Positions 6,159-9,288 of a stretch of 9,288 nucleotides of DNA are shown piece by piece (position 1 is the first letter of the stretch; every line of letters starts with the position of its first letter). The translations under genes were made by a program, and so were the position numbers. Origin of the DNA: Paucimonas sp. (GTDB lineage: Bacteria; Pseudomonadota; Gammaproteobacteria; Burkholderiales; Burkholderiaceae_D); contig JAQSWC010000041.1 in NCBI GenBank assembly GCA_029266815.1, positions 1 to 9,288 of the forward strand, read 5' to 3'. The notes beneath the pieces are model-generated. The model saw nothing but the letters and a program-made list of their open reading frames with translations, did no database searches and was not told the DNA's origin.

Positions 6159-7794
6159 TTGATCCTCCTACCCATGTCTTCACCACGTTTGCCACCATCT
6201 TGGGGTCTTGCCGGGCCAACTGCTTGGCCGAATCCAGGTTTTCCTGATAACTGCGCTGCCGCATCGACTCTCCGTCCGAGAGCCGGACAACGGTGTCTTC
6301 AGTCGGTGGCGGCAGCCGGGCCGGGGCGCGCAGTTCCTGCGAAAGCTTGCCGAGCATGGGCTTAAGCAGGCCGAAGAAGAGATAGAGCAGGAAAGCAGCG
6401 CCAAGAAGATAGCGGGCTACCGTATAAGCCATGCTCATGGTCTCGGGGCGCTTCCACAGTGGCACTTCGACGATGGGCTCCTTCTCGACGCCGGCGAACG
6501 GCGTGTTGACCACGTTGAGCGAATCGCCCCGATCCTTGTTGTAGCCCATGGCTTCCTTGACCAGGTCGTTGATCTGCGTACGCTCCGCTTCCGTCAGAGG
6601 TCGGGTCGTGACCTTGCCTTTGGCGTCTGTCTCTCGCTTGTAGTTGACCACCACGGCCACCGACAGCCGTTTGATGCCGCCCATCGGCTGCTGCACGTAA
6701 CGGATGGTCTTGTCTATCTCGTAGTTGACGGTCGTGTCCTTGTGGCTATTCGTGGGCGTTGCGGCCACGCCTGCAGATTGTGCTGCCGCGCCGGCAGGTG
6801 CGGTGAGCGGGGCGGTGCTCGGCGCCGGCGGCTGATTCGACAAGGCGCCCGGAACGCCCGAGGCATTGCCGCCGTTGCTGGTTTGAGACTCAACCATCTG
6901 CTGGCTGCGGATCGAGGGCGCCGTATCAGGTCCCTGGTTCGGCTTGTAGATTTCAGCCGCCTGCTCGGTATGGGAGAAATCCACGTCTGCGGTTGCCTCG
7001 GCACGTACGTTGTTCATGCCGACAATAGGGGTGACGATCGATTCGATGCGTCTCGCAATGCTGTTCTGTAGATCCTGCACGTATTTCAACTGGCTGGGGT
7101 CGAGCGTGTTTTTACCCGCAGGTTTGTTCGACTCGGACAGCAGGTTGCCGGCCTGGTCCACCACCGTCACGTTTTTCGTGGGCAGCTCAGGAACGCTGCT
7201 CGCGACCAGATGCACGATCGCGCTGACCTGCTGTTCATCCAGCGTGCGGCCGGGGTAGAGGTTCAGCAGCACCGAGGCCGTGGGCTTCTGCTGTTCACGC
7301 ACGAATACCGAAGCCTTGGGCAGGGCCAGATGCACGCGTGCGCCCTGGACTGCCGCGACGGCCTGGATCGAGCGGGCCAGTTCGCCTTCGAGGGCGCGCT
7401 GGAAATTCACCTGTTCCAGGAATTGCGACACGCCCAGCTTCTGGTTTTCCATCAGTTCGAAACCGACGCTGCCCCCCTTGGGGAGGCCCTGTGCCGCCAG
7501 TTTCAGGCGCGCGTCATAGACCTGGTCGGCCGGCACGAGGATGGCGCCGCCGCCTTCGGCAAACTGGTATGGAATGTTCAACTGCTGGAGCGTAGCGACA
7601 ATGGCGCCGCCGTCACGATCGGAAAAATTGGAAAAGAGCACCCGGTAGTCCGGTTTCTGGCTCCACATCCAGACAGCCGACATGATGCCGATGATGATGG
7701 CTGCACCCACCATGAGGATGAGGTTGCGGCCCAGCGGCGTTTGCGTGAACGCCGCGGGAGATTGCGCAAAGCCCGCATCGGTTGCTATCGCCAT
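6151..7794 (-). CDS. fliF: Flagellar MS-ring protein FliF
   Basis: FliF forms the membrane and supramembrane ring on which the flagellum is assembled and which houses the export gate. It has 547 residues against about 552 in E. coli. There are two membrane helices, at about 24-44 and 458-478. The large periplasmic part between them contains the secretin-like ring-building motifs, including LNLYPGRTLDEQQVSAIVHLVASS (split as about 177-200). A Pro/Ala/Thr-rich, probably disordered loop lies at about 310-350. The cytoplasmic tail (about 480-547) ends in the FliG-binding helix. The ATG at 7794-7792 has GGAGG (7805-7801) 6 bases upstream. This is the first gene of the fliFGHIJK operon, transcribed away from fliE. 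Confidence 0.98.
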   Translation of the reverse strand: MAIATDAGFAQSPAAFTQTPLGRNLILMVGAAIIIGIMSAVWMWSQKPDYRVLFSNFSDRDGGAIVATLQQLNIPYQFAEGGGAILVPADQVYDARLKLAAQGLPKGGSVGFELMENQKLGVSQFLEQVNFQRALEGELARSIQAVAAVQGARVHLALPKASVFVREQQKPTASVLLNLYPGRTLDEQQVSAIVHLVASSVPELPTKNVTVVDQAGNLLSESNKPAGKNTLDPSQLKYVQDLQNSIARRIESIVTPIVGMNNVRAEATADVDFSHTEQAAEIYKPNQGPDTAPSIRSQQMVESQTSNGGNASGVPGALSNQPPAPSTAPLTAPAGAAAQSAGVAATPTNSHKDTTVNYEIDKTIRYVQQPMGGIKRLSVAVVVNYKRETDAKGKVTTRPLTEAERTQINDLVKEAMGYNKDRGDSLNVVNTPFAGVEKEPIVEVPLWKRPETMSMAYTVARYLLGAAFLLYLFFGLLKPMLGKLSQELRAPARLPPPTEDTVVRLSDGESMRQRSYQENLDSAKQLARQDPKMVANVVKTWVGGSSE

Positions 7795-7800
7795 AATTCG

Positions 7801-7805
7801 CCTCC
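7801..7805 (-). promoter_or_regulatory. fliF ribosome-binding site
   Basis: A perfect GGAGG on the minus strand sits 6 bases from the fliF ATG, supporting that start. Confidence 0.85.
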
Positions 7806-7843
7806 GCCAATGTCACTCATTTTTGTTTTCGCCTTGTTTCCTT

Positions 7844-7860
7844 GCGCGGAAAGACCGCGC
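7844..7860. repeat. GC-rich inverted repeat in the fliF leader
   Basis: The arms GCGCGG (7844-7849) and CCGCGC (7855-7860) flank a 5-base loop (AAAGA on the plus strand). No T-run follows on either strand, so it is not a standard terminator. It could fold in the fliF leader RNA about 50 bases before the start codon, or mark a protein-binding site. Confidence 0.55.
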
Positions 7861-7931
7861 GCAATGATCTGCATGATGAGTGAATTGTCGTCTTGTTAGC
7901 CTAGTTCAATCGTTGGAATAGAGCAATCTTT

Positions 7932-7941
7932 TAAGCGCTTA
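7932..7941. repeat. Perfect 10-base palindrome TAAGCGCTTA
   Basis: This self-complementary 10-mer sits near the middle of the divergent region, about 138 bases from fliF and 94 from fliE. It could be an operator half-site pair or a chance palindrome. I do not recognise a regulator for it. Confidence 0.35.
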
Positions 7942-7943
7942 TC

Positions 7944-7959
7944 TGGGGGCTGCTTCGCA
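7944..7959 (+). promoter_or_regulatory. Weak sigma-54-like promoter match before fliE
   Basis: TGGGGGCTGCTTCGCA has the invariant GG and GC with the correct 10-base separation and keeps T1, T12 and A16 of the TGGCAC-N5-TTGCA consensus. The CAC after GG is missing. It would place a transcription start near 7970, about 65 bases before fliE. Sigma-54 control is not the usual scheme for flagellar genes in Burkholderiales, so this may be chance. Confidence 0.2.
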
Positions 7960-7990
7960 GGCGCGGTGCTAAGGTGGTGGTCGTGAAAAG

Positions 7991-8012
7991 GGCCATTCCG
8001 GACAGGATGGCC
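7991..8012 (+). promoter_or_regulatory. Hairpin in the fliE leader
   Basis: GGCCATTC (7991-7998) can pair with GGATGGCC (8005-8012) over 8 base pairs, one of them G-U, leaving a 6-base loop. It ends 13 bases before the AGGAGG of fliE, so it would leave the ribosome site open while possibly stabilising the 5' end of the mRNA. A transcript starting upstream is assumed. Confidence 0.5.
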
Positions 8013-8025
8013 GGACCGACAATTC

Positions 8026-8033
8026 AGGAGGAA
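8026..8033 (+). promoter_or_regulatory. fliE ribosome-binding site
   Basis: AGGAGGAA lies 2 bases before the ATG, with the core AGGAGG 4 bases away. It is the strongest Shine-Dalgarno in the window, in keeping with a structural protein made in several copies. Confidence 0.85.
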
Positions 8034-8035
8034 GC

Positions 8036-8371
8036 ATGAGCGTAGGTGGAATCGACGCCAGCCGCATCCAGGCAATGGTGGAACAGTTACGTGCCGCTGC
8101 GCAAAGCAAGGGCACGGGAGGCATACAGGCTGACAAAGCGGCGGAAAAACCCGACTTTGCCCAGGCCTTGAAATCAACGCTTGATCAGGTCAACAACAAT
8201 CAGGCGAAGGCGCAGAAACTGGGAGAGCAGTTTGCCAAAGGCGACGATAACGTCAATCTTTCCGACGTGATGATCTCCATGCAGAAGGCCAGCATTTCAT
8301 TCCAGGCCACCGTGCAAGTTCGCAACAAGCTCGTGTCGGCCTATCATGACATCATGACCATGCAGGTGTAG
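8036..8371 (+). CDS. fliE: Flagellar hook-basal body complex protein FliE
   Basis: FliE is the adaptor between the MS ring and the rod and the first substrate of the flagellar export gate. It has 111 residues against about 104 in E. coli, with no signal peptide, as expected for a type III substrate. The C-terminal half is the conserved part: NLSDVMISMQKASISFQ (about 76-92), then VRNKLVSAYHDIM and the final MQV. The N-terminal half is variable and Ala/Gln-rich. It is the only plus-strand gene here, divergent from fliF as in enterics. The stop at 8371 is 33 bases from the converging ycgR stop. No rho-independent terminator is evident between them. Confidence 0.97.
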   Translation: MSVGGIDASRIQAMVEQLRAAAQSKGTGGIQADKAAEKPDFAQALKSTLDQVNNNQAKAQKLGEQFAKGDDNVNLSDVMISMQKASISFQATVQVRNKLVSAYHDIMTMQV

Positions 8372-8404
8372 AGCAGGGTGGTCCGTCAGAACCGACCGGC
8401 GAAG
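8372..8404. other. Convergent fliE/ycgR junction
   Basis: Two genes end head-on with only 33 bases between their stop codons. A short stem (GGTGGT with ACC-G-ACC, one bulged base, 8377-8397) can form, but no T-run follows on either strand. Transcripts may therefore overlap at their 3' ends or stop by another mechanism. Confidence 0.4.
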
Positions 8405-9160
8405 TCAGCGCAGACCGGTAGAGCGCGCATTCTGTTCGCGCTCCAGCTTGGTGATGTAGCGCTGCACTGCGGCCAGGGCCGCCGATGGCAGATTGATGAA
8501 CATGCAGCCGAGGCGGCGCAGGGAACGCCCGTTGAAGGTCAATTCCTGGGAATTCCTTACCTGAAGCGATGTGGTGACCGGTGTTCCTCCCGGAAGATCG
8601 AGCCGGCAATTCTTGTAGATCAGGCCTATCGTGTTATCCAGCGCTTTCTTTTCATCGACGAGCGCCACGCCACCGGCACTGATGTTCTGAAGATAAGTTG
8701 ATACCGGCTCGAGAGGCTTGCCTTCTTCGTCGAGCGGCGTGATGACGCAACGAACCGGGTTGGCAACCGGTGTCGCTACCCGGTAAAACTCTCGGCGCTG
8801 CAAGCGTATTAGGGTGAGCGGAATCGAAAAGCACAGCGCCGGAAGATTGTCGTGCATGCATGAGCGCACGTCGTCCGAAAAGAAAAGAATGCGGATACGG
8901 TCCAGAAAGGTTTCAAACGACACGTTGTCGCTTTTTACAATGCGGTCGTTCAAGTCCTTATTGGGCGCGGAATCGACGATCACGACATTATTGACTGAGT
9001 CGACATCCAGTATCGATGTGACCACCGCCTCGGAGCCGCCGTTGATCAGCAGACTGACGAGCTGGCCATGTTCCTGCAAGGAACGCAGAAGCGCGATGAT
9101 CTCGCGCCTGGAATGGACTTGGTAAGGGCTGTAATCAAGCCCGAAATCGTTTGCCAACAT
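8405..9160 (-). CDS. ycgR: Cyclic di-GMP-binding flagellar brake protein, YcgR-type (PilZ)
   Basis: YcgR binds cyclic di-GMP and then acts on the motor (FliG/FliM or MotA) to slow or bias rotation. Its 251 residues are close to E. coli YcgR (244). The N-terminal YcgR domain spans about 1-115. The PilZ domain starts at QRREFYR (121-127), containing the RxxxR ligand motif (R123, R127), and continues with NISAGG (159-164), the (D/N)xSxxG motif. GCMFINL (218-224) and a C-terminal helix follow. Both ligand motifs are complete, so binding is expected. The start ATG has no good Shine-Dalgarno and lies 48 bases after the stop of the FlhB-like gene, so co-transcription and coupling are plausible. It sits in the flagellar cluster itself, not at a distant locus as in E. 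coli. Confidence 0.93.
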   Translation of the reverse strand: MLANDFGLDYSPYQVHSRREIIALLRSLQEHGQLVSLLINGGSEAVVTSILDVDSVNNVVIVDSAPNKDLNDRIVKSDNVSFETFLDRIRILFFSDDVRSCMHDNLPALCFSIPLTLIRLQRREFYRVATPVANPVRCVITPLDEEGKPLEPVSTYLQNISAGGVALVDEKKALDNTIGLIYKNCRLDLPGGTPVTTSLQVRNSQELTFNGRSLRRLGCMFINLPSAALAAVQRYITKLEREQNARSTGLR

Positions 9161-9208
9161 CGTTTTTCAGTTAAGTTGCCACATGCGCGTCATAGCTTAC
9201 CACCGCCT
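9161..9208 (-). other. Short gap before ycgR with two mini open frames
   Basis: Two very short frames fill this gap. One (ATG at 9212-9210, 13 codons, MKAVVSYDAHVAT) overlaps the FlhB-like stop as ATGA. The other (ATG at 9193, 8 codons, MTRMWQLN, stop at 9169-9167) has GGTGG 6 bases upstream and ends 6 bases before the ycgR ATG, in the same frame. Either could couple ycgR translation to the upstream gene, since ycgR itself lacks a clear ribosome site. Both are too short to be judged by composition. Confidence 0.25.
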
Positions 9209-9288
9209 TCATCGCTTGTCGCCTGCAGCCTGTTCCGCTTCCAGCTTGTAGAGCCAGGCGAGCAGCTCTGCCACCGCTCGGTACAGGG
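9209..9288 (-). CDS. FlhB-type (EscU/YscU/HrcU family) export-switch protein, C-terminal end only
   Basis: Only the last 25 codons and the TGA stop lie in the window. The residues LYRAVAELLAWLYKLEAEQ resemble the C-terminal helix of the cytoplasmic domain of FlhB, which usually reads roughly as LY-x-AVA-x-VLA-W/Y-VY-x-L. FlhB sets the order of flagellar export and is acted on by FliK. In Burkholderiales a short FlhB-like protein, lacking the membrane part, is often encoded near fliS/fliT and upstream of ycgR and fliE, and that is the likelier identity. Full FlhB, usually beside flhA, cannot be excluded because the NPTH cleavage region is outside the window. Confidence 0.65.
   Translation of the reverse strand, partial: LYRAVAELLAWLYKLEAEQAAGDKR

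Larger units (their letters stand above)
7795..8035. promoter_or_regulatory. Divergent control region between fliF and fliE
   Basis: These 241 bases must hold the promoters for fliF (leftward) and fliE (rightward). Visible elements are a GC hairpin on the fliF side (7844-7860), a 10-base perfect palindrome TAAGCGCTTA (7932-7941), a weak sigma-54-like match (7944-7959), a leader hairpin before fliE (7991-8012), and strong ribosome sites for both genes. A minus-strand CCAGATAA matches 6 of 8 bases of the sigma-28 -10 consensus but lacks the TAAA partner. In enteric bacteria this region is a class 2 target of FlhDC; I could not identify a clear FlhDC box by eye. Confidence 0.7.

Noticed and set aside
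5202..6365. A 387-residue plus-strand open frame opposite fliG and the end of fliF
   Set aside because: It is antisense to two certain genes, crosses their junction, and its His/Leu/Gln-rich product shows no family features.
6208..7071. A 287-residue plus-strand open frame opposite fliF
   Set aside because: It is an Arg/Gly-rich shadow of the fliF coding strand with no ribosome site or domain.
7931..7950. Sigma-28 (FliA) promoter reading toward fliF
   Set aside because: CCAGATAA resembles the -10 element at 6 of 8 positions, but no TAAA element lies 15 bases upstream and the site is about 150 bases from fliF.
1..9288. Mobile elements, CRISPR arrays, tRNA genes or a novel defence-type cassette
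   Set aside because: No transposase, long inverted repeats, regularly spaced repeats or cloverleaf sequences were seen. All credible genes are flagellar or motility genes.

Overview
This is a flagellar motor and export-apparatus locus from a motile proteobacterium. Gene order, protein lengths and protein sequences point to a betaproteobacterium of the Burkholderiales, most likely an Oxalobacteraceae relative (Herbaspirillum-like). That assignment is inferred from recalled family resemblance, not from a search. The DNA is moderately GC-rich, so several long open frames opposite the real genes are shadows. I see no mobile element, CRISPR array, RNA gene or clear sign of horizontal transfer.

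Layout by region. Nearly everything lies on the minus strand. Reading in the direction of transcription (right to left), the window opens with the last 25 codons of an FlhB-type export-switch protein (9209-9288), then a YcgR-type PilZ flagellar brake (8405-9160). fliE (8036-8371, plus strand) converges on ycgR. A 241-base divergent control region (7795-8035) separates fliE from the tightly packed fliF-fliG-fliH-fliI-fliJ-fliK operon (7794 down to 1384). Consecutive genes overlap by 8, 8 and 4 bases from fliF to fliI, and small gaps follow. A 308-base noncoding gap (1076-1383) precedes fliL (515-1075) and the first 170 codons of fliM (1-510), which runs off the left edge. The fliE/fliF divergence and the separate fliL-fliM block match the enterobacterial arrangement.

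How the genes work together. FliF forms the MS ring in the inner membrane. FliG and FliM build the rotor switch on its cytoplasmic face. FliE joins the MS ring to the rod. FliH, FliI and FliJ form the export ATPase complex, FliK measures hook length and triggers the substrate-specificity switch, and FliL supports the stator. YcgR senses cyclic di-GMP and slows the motor. The FlhB-like fragment belongs to the export-switch family that FliK acts on.

Most of the window is ordinary, and I found no convincing undescribed system. The points most worth checking are the control elements in the fliE/fliF and fliK/fliL gaps, the non-ATG start codons of fliG and fliH, an imperfect palindrome against the fliJ start codon, short open frames before ycgR, and the partial FlhB-like gene at the right edge.
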